From: CAYYJM01 sp964471755
Lineage (GTDB): Bacteria > Planctomycetota > Planctomycetia > Gemmatales > Gemmataceae
Direction: 5' to 3'
NCBI GenBank assembly: GCA_964471755.1
Contig: CAYYJM010000015.1
Coordinates: 1 to 44,148 of the forward strand
DNA length: 44,148 nt
Position 1 is the first letter of the stretch. Each line of letters begins with the position of its first letter. Below are positions 32,163-40,020 of this stretch, in pieces. The notes below the pieces were generated by a model. It saw only the letters and a program-made list of their open reading frames with translations, did no database searches and was not told where the DNA came from. Made by a program: the position numbers and the translations under genes.

Positions 32163-33466
32163 ACCAGGTACTCCCGCGGATCGGTGATGGTGCCAGTCAA
32201 CGCACTTGCGGCCACGGTCAGCGGCGAGGCCAGGAACACCTCGGCCTGCTTGTGTCCCATCCGGCCGGGGAAGTTACGATTCGTCGCGCTGATGCAGCGA
32301 ATGGCCTGGTTCAGTCGGCCGAACGTGTCCGACGGCCCACCCAGGCACGCCGCACACGAGGCGTCGCCGATCTGGGCTCCGGCGTCGAGGAAGATCTGGG
32401 CCAGCGTCCGGTCGCCGAGTTTCTCGGTCTTCAGCTGATTGGCGATCTCCGTCGTCGCCGGGACGATGAACGTGTCGATCTTGACCGTGCGGCCCTTGAG
32501 CAGCTTCGCCGCGGCGCGGAAGTCGGTCATCTTGCCGCCGGTGCAGGAGCCGATGTACGCCCGGTCGAGCTTCGTGCCGGCGACCTCATCGACGTAGGCC
32601 CGGTTGTCCGGGCTGTGTGGCTTCGCCACGACCGGCCGGAGTTTGCGCACGTCGTAGACGCGCTCGCTCTGGAACGTCGCCCCGGCGTCGGACTTCTGGA
32701 CCGTGTAGGGCTTCTTGCTCCGGTTGCGGGCATCGACGTAGTCGAGCGTGACCCTGTCCGGAGCGATGATACCGCTCTTGCCGCCGGCCTCGATGGCCAT
32801 GTTGCACAGCGTCATGCGCTCCTCGATGTTCAGCGAGTAGACGCCGTCGCCGTCGAACTCCATCGCGCGGTAGGTCGCGCCATCACAGCCGATGTCGCCG
32901 ATCACGGCGAGGATGAGATCCTTCGCCATGAGGTAGGGCGGCAGTTCGCCGTGGAAGACGAAGCGCATCGTCTCGGGAACCTTGACCCAGAGCTTGCCGG
33001 CACCCATGATGAAGCCGGCGTCGGTGTTGCCGATGCCGGTCGCGAACTCACCGAACGCCCCGGCCGTGCAGGTGTGGCTGTCCGTGCCGAAGAGAACCTC
33101 GCCGGGCCGGGTGTGTCCTTCTTCGGGCAGGGCGATGTGGCAGACGCCCTTGTAGCGTTCGGTGCCGACATCGTAGAAGTAGGGCAGGTTCTGTTCCTTC
33201 GCGAAGTCGCGCAGGACATCGACGTTGCGATTGGCCATCGCGTCGGACGTGAAGATGTAGTGATCCGGGATGAGAACGACCTTCTCGCGGTCCCAGACCT
33301 TCGCGTCCTTGCCGAAGTGTTGTTTGAAGATGCCGATGGTGCCGGGTCCACAGACGTCGTGCGTCATGAGGATATCGACGTCGATCCAGACGTTATCCCC
33401 GGGTTGTACGTCATCCCGACCGGCGTGTCGGGCGAGGATCTTTTCGGTCAGCGTCAGCGCTGGCAT
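32159..33466 (-). CDS. leuC: 3-isopropylmalate dehydratase large subunit
   Basis: The 435-residue protein is the iron-sulfur catalytic subunit of isopropylmalate isomerase. GTDSHTCTAGAFG and GIGNTDAGFIMG are the signature of the type 2 (about 420-residue) LeuC branch. The 4Fe-4S ligands are expected in SHTC, IGSCTGG and CAACLGG, the last two spaced as in aconitases. ATG at 33466 has AAGGAG at 33474-33479 upstream; the same frame stays open far upstream, opposite the RNase Z and thioesterase genes, but that part has no LeuC homology. leuD follows with a 4-base overlap. It is divergent from the thioesterase gene, with a 180-base gap that should hold both promoters. Confidence 0.95.
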   Translation of the reverse strand: MPALTLTEKILARHAGRDDVQPGDNVWIDVDILMTHDVCGPGTIGIFKQHFGKDAKVWDREKVVLIPDHYIFTSDAMANRNVDVLRDFAKEQNLPYFYDVGTERYKGVCHIALPEEGHTRPGEVLFGTDSHTCTAGAFGEFATGIGNTDAGFIMGAGKLWVKVPETMRFVFHGELPPYLMAKDLILAVIGDIGCDGATYRAMEFDGDGVYSLNIEERMTLCNMAIEAGGKSGIIAPDRVTLDYVDARNRSKKPYTVQKSDAGATFQSERVYDVRKLRPVVAKPHSPDNRAYVDEVAGTKLDRAYIGSCTGGKMTDFRAAAKLLKGRTVKIDTFIVPATTEIANQLKTEKLGDRTLAQIFLDAGAQIGDASCAACLGGPSDTFGRLNQAIRCISATNRNFPGRMGHKQAEVFLASPLTVAASALTGTITDPREYLV

Positions 33467-33646
33467 GGAGGAACTCCTTGCGGTTCGGCGGAAGGGGTAT
33501 TGTAGAATTCTACGGCCCATCGCCGAGAGGAGTTGCAAAGAGACGCGTATTCCCCCGGCCGATGGCCTGATCGGTGCGACGGTTGTACACTGGCGGCTGG
33601 GATCCGCACCGTCGCCCGGATGCCGCTGGCCTGTCGGAGATTCGTC

Positions 33647-34060
33647 GTGACGCCGTCGCTGCCGAACGAACCGTACGTCGCCATCCAGGTGGTGATGCTG
33701 CCGCGTGACACGAATCCGCACGGCACCATCTTCGGCGGCGTGCTGCTCTCGTATCTCGACCAGGCCGGGGCCATCGGCGCTCGTCGAGCCGTCCTCCAGG
33801 TTGGCGGAGCCGCTCCGGTGCTGGTCACGGTGGCCATCAACCGGGTCGAGTTCAAGAAACCGGTCCACGTCGGCGATGTCGTGCGGTTCGTGGCCCGGCC
33901 CGTCCGCCTTGGCCGAACGTCGATCACGATGCACGTCAACGTCGAGGTGGATCGCGGCGCGGAAGTCTTGCAGGTGACCGAGGCGGAACTGGTCTACGTC
34001 AACGTGGACTCGAGTACGCCCGATCGGAAGCCGATCCCGCTGTTCCCGACCACGGCCTGA
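33647..34060 (+). CDS. Hotdog-fold acyl-CoA thioesterase
   Basis: The 137-residue protein has the short hotdog domain of the YciA/ACOT group, which splits acyl-CoA into free acid and CoA in the cytoplasm. NPHGTIFGGVLLSYLDQAG is the central helix motif with the catalytic Asp, and VTVAINRVEFKKPVHVGDVV is the following strand region. GTG at 33647 is chosen because GGAG lies 7 bases upstream and the product then matches family length; ATG at 33620 would add nine residues without a ribosome site. The acyl chain preference is unknown. RNase Z follows 42 bases on and may be co-transcribed. Confidence 0.88.
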   Translation: MTPSLPNEPYVAIQVVMLPRDTNPHGTIFGGVLLSYLDQAGAIGARRAVLQVGGAAPVLVTVAINRVEFKKPVHVGDVVRFVARPVRLGRTSITMHVNVEVDRGAEVLQVTEAELVYVNVDSSTPDRKPIPLFPTTA

Positions 34061-34102
34061 TCTTCGGCCCGGTTCGCCGTCCGTCAGAGATCGAGGAGTC
34101 TC

Positions 34103-35026
34103 ATGTCCACCCGCCTGGTCGTCATGCTCGGCACCGCCAGCCAGGTGCCTACCCGGTATCGCAATCATGTCGCCGTCTTTCTCCAGTGGGACGATCTCGG
34201 CCTGCTGTTCGATCCCGGCGAGGGCACCCAGCGGCAGATGACGATGGCCGGCCTGAGCGCCACGCAGATCACGCACGTCGTCCTGACGCACTTCCACGGC
34301 GACCACTGTCTCGGTCTGCCGGGCGTCCTCCAGCGCCTGTCGCTGGATCGCGTGCCGGGACCGGTGCCGCTCATCTACCCGGTCAGCGGCCAGCGCTTCG
34401 TGCGCAACCTGCGCCGGGCGTCGATCTTCTTCGATGCCGGCAACGTCGTCGAGCAGCCGGTCGAGGTGCCCCGTAACGGCGTCGTCGAGGTCTTCCGGCG
34501 TGGCCCGCTGAGCCTGACAGCCCGGCCGCTCGATCACGGCGTCGAGTGCCTCGGCTACCGACTCGCAGAGGACGACGGCCGACGGATGCTGCCGGAAAAG
34601 CTGGAGGCGCTCGGCCTGCGCGGCCCGGAAATCGGCCGACTCCAGCGTCAGGGCACCCTGGAGAAGGACGGTCGGGTGATCCGCGTCGAGGAGGTGAGCG
34701 AGGAGCGGATCGGCCAGGTCTTTTCGCTGGTCCTGGACACCCGACTCTGTGACGGAGCCCGCGAGACGGCACGCGGCGCGGACCTGCTCGTCTGCGAGGC
34801 GACCTACCTGGAGAGCGAACGTGTCGAGGCGTACGAGCATCACCACCTGACGGCATCGCAGGCCGGAGCCCTGGCGGCCGAGGCGGGCGTGCGTCGCCTG
34901 GTGCTGACGCACTTCTCGCAGCGCTACTTCGACCTGCGCGACCACTACACCGAGGCGGCGGCGCAGCACGGCGACGTCCACGTCGCGGACGATCTCGACC
35001 GGATACCCCTCCCGCCCCGACGATGA
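34103..35026 (+). CDS. rnz: Ribonuclease Z
   Basis: The 307-residue protein is a metallo-beta-lactamase-fold nuclease that trims the 3' ends of tRNA precursors. The zinc motif HFHGDH (His63, His65, Asp67, His68) and LLFDPGEGTQRQM, typical of RNase Z, are near the start. PLDHGVECLGYRL, VLDTRLCDGARE, CEATYLESE and the final LTHFSQRYFD motif give the remaining ligands. The length fits the short bacterial form. GAGGAG lies 4 bases before the ATG at 34103. It follows the thioesterase gene closely; a link between the two is not expected. Confidence 0.94.
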   Translation: MSTRLVVMLGTASQVPTRYRNHVAVFLQWDDLGLLFDPGEGTQRQMTMAGLSATQITHVVLTHFHGDHCLGLPGVLQRLSLDRVPGPVPLIYPVSGQRFVRNLRRASIFFDAGNVVEQPVEVPRNGVVEVFRRGPLSLTARPLDHGVECLGYRLAEDDGRRMLPEKLEALGLRGPEIGRLQRQGTLEKDGRVIRVEEVSEERIGQVFSLVLDTRLCDGARETARGADLLVCEATYLESERVEAYEHHHLTASQAGALAAEAGVRRLVLTHFSQRYFDLRDHYTEAAAQHGDVHVADDLDRIPLPPRR

Positions 35027-35161
35027 ACGGCTGCGGTCCACTGTCACGCCGGCCGTCTGGCTCTCTCCTTGCATCAGGGGTCATCGTGCGTCATACTGCT
35101 GCCGGGACTCTCGTTCCGCCGTAGAATCATCAGGGGGCCGCGAGGGAGATTCCTGGATCGC

Positions 35162-37168
35162 ATGGCCGAGACACCGTCCGCCTTTCTGGTCGTCCGCCTC
35201 GACGAGGGGTTCGGAGACGTCTTCCCCCTCGCCGTCAACCAGCAGTATACGCTGGGCCGGGCTCCCACGAACCGCATCGTCCTCAAGGACGATCTCTGTA
35301 GCCGGGAGCATGCCGAGATCGGCCTGCGGAACGGCCACTGGCGTCTGCGCGACCTCAACAGCCTCAACGGCGTTCGCCTCAACGGCGATCGCATCCAGGG
35401 CGAAATCGACCTCCAGGCCGGCGATGAGATCCGTCTCGGCCGGACCAGCTTGCTCTTCGTCGAGGACCTCACCCAACTGCCCGAGAACGTGGCCGAAGGG
35501 ACCACGGCGGCCGAGGCCGACCCGGAGGACAGCGGCCTGTCCATCAAGAAGCGCCTGACCCAGACCCGCTTCCTCACGCCCGTCGCTCCCGAGACCGAGC
35601 AGACCGGAGCGCACAACCTCGCCGAGGTCAATCCGCCCCGCCACGCCCTGAGCAACGACCTCGCTCTGCTCTACCGGCTCGCCCTCGACATGGGTTCCGC
35701 CGAGACGGTCGAGGGCGTCTGCAAGGTGGTCCTCGACGCCTTGCTCGAAACCATCCCGGCCGAGATGGGAGCGATCCTGACCGTGCCCAAGGGGCGCGAT
35801 GTGCCCGCCGGTCAGGCGGCGCGGGGCCTCGAGATGGAGGTGACAGCGTACCGTCACCGCAGCGGCAAGGAGGTCCGCTACAAGCGCGTCAGCGACTTCG
35901 TCAGCAACGAGGTTCTCGCCAGCCGGGAAGCGATCCTGGCCGAGGACGTGGCTCGCAATCGCCATCTCAAGGCTCGCGAGAGCATCACCGAGATGGGGGC
36001 GACCAGTCTGATCTGCGCTCCGCTCCTGTTCGAGCAGAAGTTCCTCGGTCTGATTCACCTGTACTGCACCGACCCAAAGAAGGCCCTCGACGGCGAAGAC
36101 CTGGAATTCGCCGTCGCCGTCGCCAAGCAACTCGGCATCGTCCTGTTCCAGATGCAGCGGAGCCAGTCGCTCAAGGCCGCCAACCGCTCGCTGCGCGATC
36201 AGCTCAAGGTCGAGAGCGAGCTGATCGGCGATAGCCCCGTTATGCGCGAGATCGAATCGCAGATCGTCCGCGTCGCCCAGACGAACGCGACCTGCCTGAT
36301 CCGTGGCGAGAGCGGCTCGGGCAAGGAACTCGTCGCCCGGGCGGTTCACTACACCAGCCCGCGCAAGGACGGGCCGTTCATCTGCCTCAACTGCGCCGCC
36401 CTGACCGAGACCCTGCTCGAAAGCGAACTGTTCGGCCATGAGAAGGGCGCGTTCACCGGGGCGACCGAGAAGAAGCTCGGCAAGTTCGAGTCGTCCAATC
36501 ATGGCACGATCTTCCTCGACGAGATCGGCGAGATGAGCATCGGCACGCAGGCGAAACTGCTGCGAGTGCTGGAGGGGCATCCGTTCGAGCGCGTCGGCGG
36601 CAACCATCCGATCCAGGTGGACGTGCGCGTCGTGGCCGCGACGAATCAGCCGCTGGAGGAGAACGTCCGGGCCGGGACGTTCCGCAAGGACCTGTTCTAC
36701 CGCCTGGCCGTGGTGCAGATCGTGGTGCCGCCGCTGCGCAAACGCAAGAGCGACATCCCGATCCTGGCCCGGCACTTCCTCCAGCGCTTCGTTCGTGAGA
36801 CGGGCCGCAAGATCCGCGACTTCAGCGAGGCCGCCCTCCAGAAGATGGAGGAACACGACTGGCCCGGCAACGTCCGGGAGTTGCGGAACGTCGTCGAGCG
36901 GGCCGTCGCCCTGGCCGCCGGGCCACTGCTCGACGTGAGCGACATCTGGCTGTCATCGATCGACCTGGCCAGCCATCCGGCCGGGTCCGGTGTCACTCCG
37001 GTCGCACCGGAGTACGAGGCGCTCACCCTGCGTGAGATCGAGCGACGCCACATCCTGGCGACGTTGAAGCACACGAACTGGAACAAGAGCCAGGCGTCCG
37101 CCATCCTGCAAATCGAGCGTTCGACGCTCGATCGCAAGATCAAGGACTTCAATCTGGCCCGCGACTGA
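35162..37168 (+). CDS. Sigma-54-dependent activator with FHA and GAF input domains
   Basis: The 668-residue protein has an FHA domain at about 28-97 (YTLGRAPTNRIVLKDDLCSR, SLNGVRLNG), which binds phosphothreonine peptides. A GAF domain follows at about 170-330, which senses small ligands. The AAA+ domain has Walker A GESGSGKE (382-389), the GAFTGA loop (429-434), Walker B GTIFLDE and DWPGNVRELRN. A Fis-type helix-turn-helix closes the protein (622-663). It therefore drives sigma-54 promoters under control of a Ser/Thr kinase signal, a ligand, or both. No kinase gene is next to it. ATG at 35162 is preferred to the frame-open start at 35069, although the GGGAG at 35144-35148 is rather far away. 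Confidence 0.93.
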   Translation: MAETPSAFLVVRLDEGFGDVFPLAVNQQYTLGRAPTNRIVLKDDLCSREHAEIGLRNGHWRLRDLNSLNGVRLNGDRIQGEIDLQAGDEIRLGRTSLLFVEDLTQLPENVAEGTTAAEADPEDSGLSIKKRLTQTRFLTPVAPETEQTGAHNLAEVNPPRHALSNDLALLYRLALDMGSAETVEGVCKVVLDALLETIPAEMGAILTVPKGRDVPAGQAARGLEMEVTAYRHRSGKEVRYKRVSDFVSNEVLASREAILAEDVARNRHLKARESITEMGATSLICAPLLFEQKFLGLIHLYCTDPKKALDGEDLEFAVAVAKQLGIVLFQMQRSQSLKAANRSLRDQLKVESELIGDSPVMREIESQIVRVAQTNATCLIRGESGSGKELVARAVHYTSPRKDGPFICLNCAALTETLLESELFGHEKGAFTGATEKKLGKFESSNHGTIFLDEIGEMSIGTQAKLLRVLEGHPFERVGGNHPIQVDVRVVAATNQPLEENVRAGTFRKDLFYRLAVVQIVVPPLRKRKSDIPILARHFLQRFVRETGRKIRDFSEAALQKMEEHDWPGNVRELRNVVERAVALAAGPLLDVSDIWLSSIDLASHPAGSGVTPVAPEYEALTLREIERRHILATLKHTNWNKSQASAILQIERSTLDRKIKDFNLARD

Positions 37169-37195
37169 CGAACTGCGATCGCCTCCTCACCCCAC

Positions 37196-37216
37196 CCCTC
37201 TCCGAAAGCGAGAGGG
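37196..37216 (+). repeat. Small hairpin after the FHA-GAF activator gene
   Basis: CCCTCTC (37196-37202) pairs with GAGAGGG (37210-37216) around CGAAAGC, preceded by CTCACCCCAC. It may be a dispersed repeat or a weak terminator. Confidence 0.55.
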
Positions 37217-37240
37217 CTTCCCGAGATCGGAGTATCCGCG

Positions 37241-38419
37241 ATGGACCCCCTGCTGACAGACCTGGAAACGACCTACCGGACGCAAGGGGGCCCGGCCGCC
37301 CTGGAGCAGCTCGCCGCCGAGTTCGGCCAGCGCGGCGACTACACCAGCCGATTCTACGTCCAGATCATGCGCAAGCGTCACGAACTGGGCCTCGACCCGG
37401 TGCCGACCGGGCCGACCACCGAGGCCACGCCGGAACAGCAGGCCGCCTTCGATGAAACGATTCGCGTCGCCGCCCGCGAGGCCGGGCAGGCCTATCTCGA
37501 CACCGGCAAGATCCCCCAGGCGTGGACGTTCTTCCGCATGATCGGCGAGCCGACGCCCGTCCGCAAGGCGCTCGACGCGCTCAGCCTGCACGAGATCGAG
37601 GACCTCGAACCGCTGATCAACATCGCCTACTACGAGGGCGTCCATCCGATCCGCGGCTTCGACTGGATTCTGGGCCGATACGGCCTGTGCAGTGCGATCA
37701 CGACCCTGAGCAGCCAGGAACTGCCGGCCGCTCCGGCCGTCCGTGAACACGTCATCTCACGCGTCGTCGGGACGCTCTATCAGGAACTGCGCGAACGGCT
37801 GACCGCTGAGATCGAACGGCAGGTCAGCATCGCTCCGCCGGAGGCGGAGCAGCCGGAGGGGACGCCAGGCGTCGTCCATCAACTGATCAAGGGACGCGAT
37901 TACCTCTTCGCCGACGAGGGATACCACATCGACACGTCGCACCTGTCGAGTACCGTCCAGCTGGCCATGTACCTCGAAGCGGGAACGGCTCCCGCTCTGC
38001 GATTGGCGCGAGAGTTGTGCGAGTACGGCGAGAAGCTCAAGGGGCAGTGGTCGCATCCGGGCGACCCGCCGTTCGAGGATCTCTACGCCAGTGCGGGCAA
38101 GTACCTGGCCATCCTGGCAGGCGATCAGGTCGAGGAGAACCTCGCCTACTTCCGCGACGAGGCGGCGAAGGCCGACCCGGACACGGTGGGCACCTTCCCG
38201 GCCGAGGTGCTGGTCAACCTGCTGCTCAAACTCGATCGGCCACGCGAGGCGCTGGAAGCCGCTCGCCAGTACCTGGCTGCGGCGGGCTCGCGCCGGCTTA
38301 GTTGTCCGACGGTCGTCGAACTATGCTGCCGGCTCGACGACTACGCCGCCCTGGCCGAGACGGCCCGTGCGCAGGGGGACGCGATCCACTTTCTGGCGGG
38401 ACTGCTCGGCAAACGCTGA
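37241..38419 (+). CDS. Cytoplasmic repeat-helical protein of unknown function
   Basis: The 392-residue protein has no signal peptide or membrane helix. Much of it looks like pairs of helices of the TPR/solenoid type (LEQLAAEFGQRGDYTSRFYV, PREALEAARQYLAAAG, DDYAALAETARAQGD), so it may be a protein-binding scaffold. GYHIDTSHLSSTVQLAMYLE is a striking conserved-looking motif with two His. I do not recognise a family. GGAG lies about 14 bases before the ATG. It is 72 bases after the sigma-54 activator, on the same strand, separated by a small hairpin, and convergent with the ACT-domain gene. Confidence 0.75.
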   Translation: MDPLLTDLETTYRTQGGPAALEQLAAEFGQRGDYTSRFYVQIMRKRHELGLDPVPTGPTTEATPEQQAAFDETIRVAAREAGQAYLDTGKIPQAWTFFRMIGEPTPVRKALDALSLHEIEDLEPLINIAYYEGVHPIRGFDWILGRYGLCSAITTLSSQELPAAPAVREHVISRVVGTLYQELRERLTAEIERQVSIAPPEAEQPEGTPGVVHQLIKGRDYLFADEGYHIDTSHLSSTVQLAMYLEAGTAPALRLARELCEYGEKLKGQWSHPGDPPFEDLYASAGKYLAILAGDQVEENLAYFRDEAAKADPDTVGTFPAEVLVNLLLKLDRPREALEAARQYLAAAGSRRLSCPTVVELCCRLDDYAALAETARAQGDAIHFLAGLLGKR

Positions 38420-38425
38420 TGCCGG

Positions 38426-38872
38426 TCAGGAGGCGGCCGGGGTGTGGGTGCCCAGATCGCTGAGGATGGCGGCGGCCTTGTTGGCGTCGGCGACCGAGTC
38501 GAAGGCGACGTAGCCGACGAACTTGCCGTTGAGGACGGCCATGGTCATGCCCTGGAAGCTGACGCCGGCCTTGGCCCATTCCTGGGTCACGCGATGGCCG
38601 AGGCCGGCCTCGTTGTCTCCTTCGACCCGGACGACGACCGGATCGTCCACCTCATGGAGGCCGGCCGAGCGTGCGGCCCGCACCTGCAAGGGCCCGCTGA
38701 TCGGGGCGACGTACAGAACGCCGTAGCCGGGCTTGTCGGCCTTTCGGCGAGTGTAGATGTATTCCAGGTTCGTTCCGGCCTGAGCCAGCATGGCCAGCTT
38801 GGCGGCCACGCCGCCGGCCTGATCGGTGACCTCGCCCGACCAGACGGTTACGCGGTCCAGTTTGAAACCCAT
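38426..38872 (-). CDS. Tandem ACT-domain protein
   Basis: The 148-residue protein is made of two ACT-like domains with no catalytic part. The first runs over about 5-65 (KLDRVTVWSGEVTDQAGGVA, AQAGTNLEYIYTRR) and the second over about 75-140 (VVRVEGDNEAGLGHRVTQEW, VAFDSVADANKAAAILSD). ACT domains bind amino acids or other small ligands and pass the signal to a partner enzyme. Free-standing tandem ACT proteins are common, but their partners are seldom known. AAGGAG lies 7 bases before the ATG at 38872. It ends 6 bases from the convergent gene. Confidence 0.88.
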   Translation of the reverse strand: MGFKLDRVTVWSGEVTDQAGGVAAKLAMLAQAGTNLEYIYTRRKADKPGYGVLYVAPISGPLQVRAARSAGLHEVDDPVVVRVEGDNEAGLGHRVTQEWAKAGVSFQGMTMAVLNGKFVGYVAFDSVADANKAAAILSDLGTHTPAAS

Positions 38873-39209
38873 GATCCGTCTCCTTGGGAACAGTTTCCCG
38901 GACTGACGCCTCGATGTGTATTGGAGGGAATTGTAACAGTCTGGCCCCGAGAGACGAGATGGAACTGGCGAAAATCCCCAAGGGGGCTCCGCGCAAGCGA
39001 AGGGGAGCCAGGCTGGCTCCCCTTCGCGGTGTTGTTACCGGGTCTCATCGCGAGTGGCACGTTGCCGCGATGGGCGACTCCTTCGGACGGACAACCGCAT
39101 CCCTGGCCGAGGCTGACGACAACCAGACGTCAGCATCTGCCGTTCCGGTTGGGGGATCCTCCATGCATTCCGCCAACGAGTCGAGAGCCAACCCTGCCGC
39201 GGGTTGAGG
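38873..39209. other. Noncoding stretch between the ACT and Cys/Tyr/Gly genes
   Basis: No convincing gene is seen. It holds the leader of the ACT gene, the CCCCAAGGGG palindrome near 38977, and the strong hairpin at 38997-39027. The remainder up to 39209 is the 3' flank of the minus-strand repeat protein. Confidence 0.6.
38997..39027 (-). terminator. Hairpin, likely terminator of the Cys/Tyr/Gly gene
   Basis: GCGAAGGGGAGCC (38997-39009) pairs perfectly with GGCTCCCCTTCGC (39015-39027), loop AGGCT. On the minus strand it is followed by a second small palindrome and then TTTT near 38971-38974. Confidence 0.5.
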
Positions 39210-39605
39210 TTATCGCCCGCAGCAGCCGTAGTAAGTGACGGTGCCATAGCACCCGTAGCAGCCCGAGCAGCCGTAACAGCCGGAGTAGGCCACAGTTCCA
39301 TAGCAGCCCGAGCAGCCGTAGCAGCTGGAGTAGGCGACCGTTCCATAGCAGCCGTAGCAACTGGAGTAGGCGACCGTTCCGTAGCATCCCGAGCAGCCAT
39401 AGCACCCAGAGTAGGCCACGGTCCCGTAGCATCCGGAGCAGCCGTAGTACGCCACGGTGCCGTAGCAGCCCGAGCAGCCGTAGCAGCCCGAGTACGCCAC
39501 AGTGCCGTAGCAGCCATAACAGCTGCTGTACACGACCGGTTGCGGGTAGTAAGCGGGGGCCTCAGCACTGCCCGACAGGGCGACCATCAACAGAACACTG
39601 TACAT
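39210..39605 (-). CDS. Exported Cys/Tyr/Gly-rich tandem repeat protein
   Basis: The 131-residue protein starts at ATG 39605 (GGGAG 9 bases upstream) with a short hydrophobic leader (MYSVLLMVALSGSAEAP), as in planctomycete proteins with TIGR03000-type tails. The rest is seven units of the form YSGCYGCSGCYGTVA, 12 to 18 residues each, alternating short (two Cys) and long (three or four Cys). I count 21 Cys in all, ending YYGCCGR. Cys occurs in a strict GCxGC spacing. No TIGR03000 domain follows here, so only the repeat part is present. It may be a disulfide- or dityrosine-linked envelope protein, or a metal-binding one; both are inference. A longer frame-open start exists at 39728 but lacks signal features. 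Confidence 0.75.
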   Translation of the reverse strand: MYSVLLMVALSGSAEAPAYYPQPVVYSSCYGCYGTVAYSGCYGCSGCYGTVAYYGCSGCYGTVAYSGCYGCSGCYGTVAYSSCYGCYGTVAYSSCYGCSGCYGTVAYSGCYGCSGCYGCYGTVTYYGCCGR

Positions 39606-40020
39606 CCTGAACGTCTCCCGAAACGTCTGGAACACCAGCGCCTTCAGGTTTCCCACGCCAGGGACACCGGCTTCCGCTCCGGATTTAACCCGGGCGCACA
39701 CTTTCTCACCTTGTCCGAACTCCGCCACGAAATGAGGCTTCCGTCCGCTCGTGGGCGACAGAAGCGTCCAGATCCCTTGTCGGAGTACGATCGACTGAAT
39801 CGTCTGGATGATCGTGAGAAAACAGGTGATCCGAGAGGTATGGTAAAGGTGGGAGATATTCTCTGCAAGGATAAAGTTTGGAAAATCGCTACAATTATCT
39901 CAAAGTATATATTCGCTCCAGTCACTGCATTCCTCTCTGATTGACAGGTCAATTGTTGGCCACTGGTGCCCGAGACTGACGAGGCTACGTCGCCGAACCT
40001 CGCGCAGTGGTAGCGGCCTG
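39606..40020. other. Noncoding region with an AT-rich island and operator-like palindrome
   Basis: No gene is supported. Bases 39850-39955 are strikingly AT-rich for this GC-rich DNA, which suggests a promoter area for the minus-strand Cys/Tyr/Gly gene; TATACT and GATAAT occur on that strand, but no good -35 box is placed. ATTGACAGGTCAAT (39941-39954) is a perfect 6-bp palindrome with a 2-base centre and could be an operator. Confidence 0.55.

Noticed and set aside
33467..35074. Upstream extension of the leuC frame by more than 500 codons
   Set aside because: It has no LeuC homology, is antisense to thioesterase and RNase Z genes, and the ATG at 33466 has a good ribosome site.
35081..36856. 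Minus-strand open frame of about 590 codons opposite the FHA-GAF activator
   Set aside because: The sense strand carries a complete set of AAA+ motifs; the antisense frame is a shadow.
39606..39728. N-terminal extension of the Cys/Tyr/Gly protein
   Set aside because: The extension lacks a signal, while the inner ATG at 39605 gives a leader typical of related planctomycete proteins and has a ribosome site.
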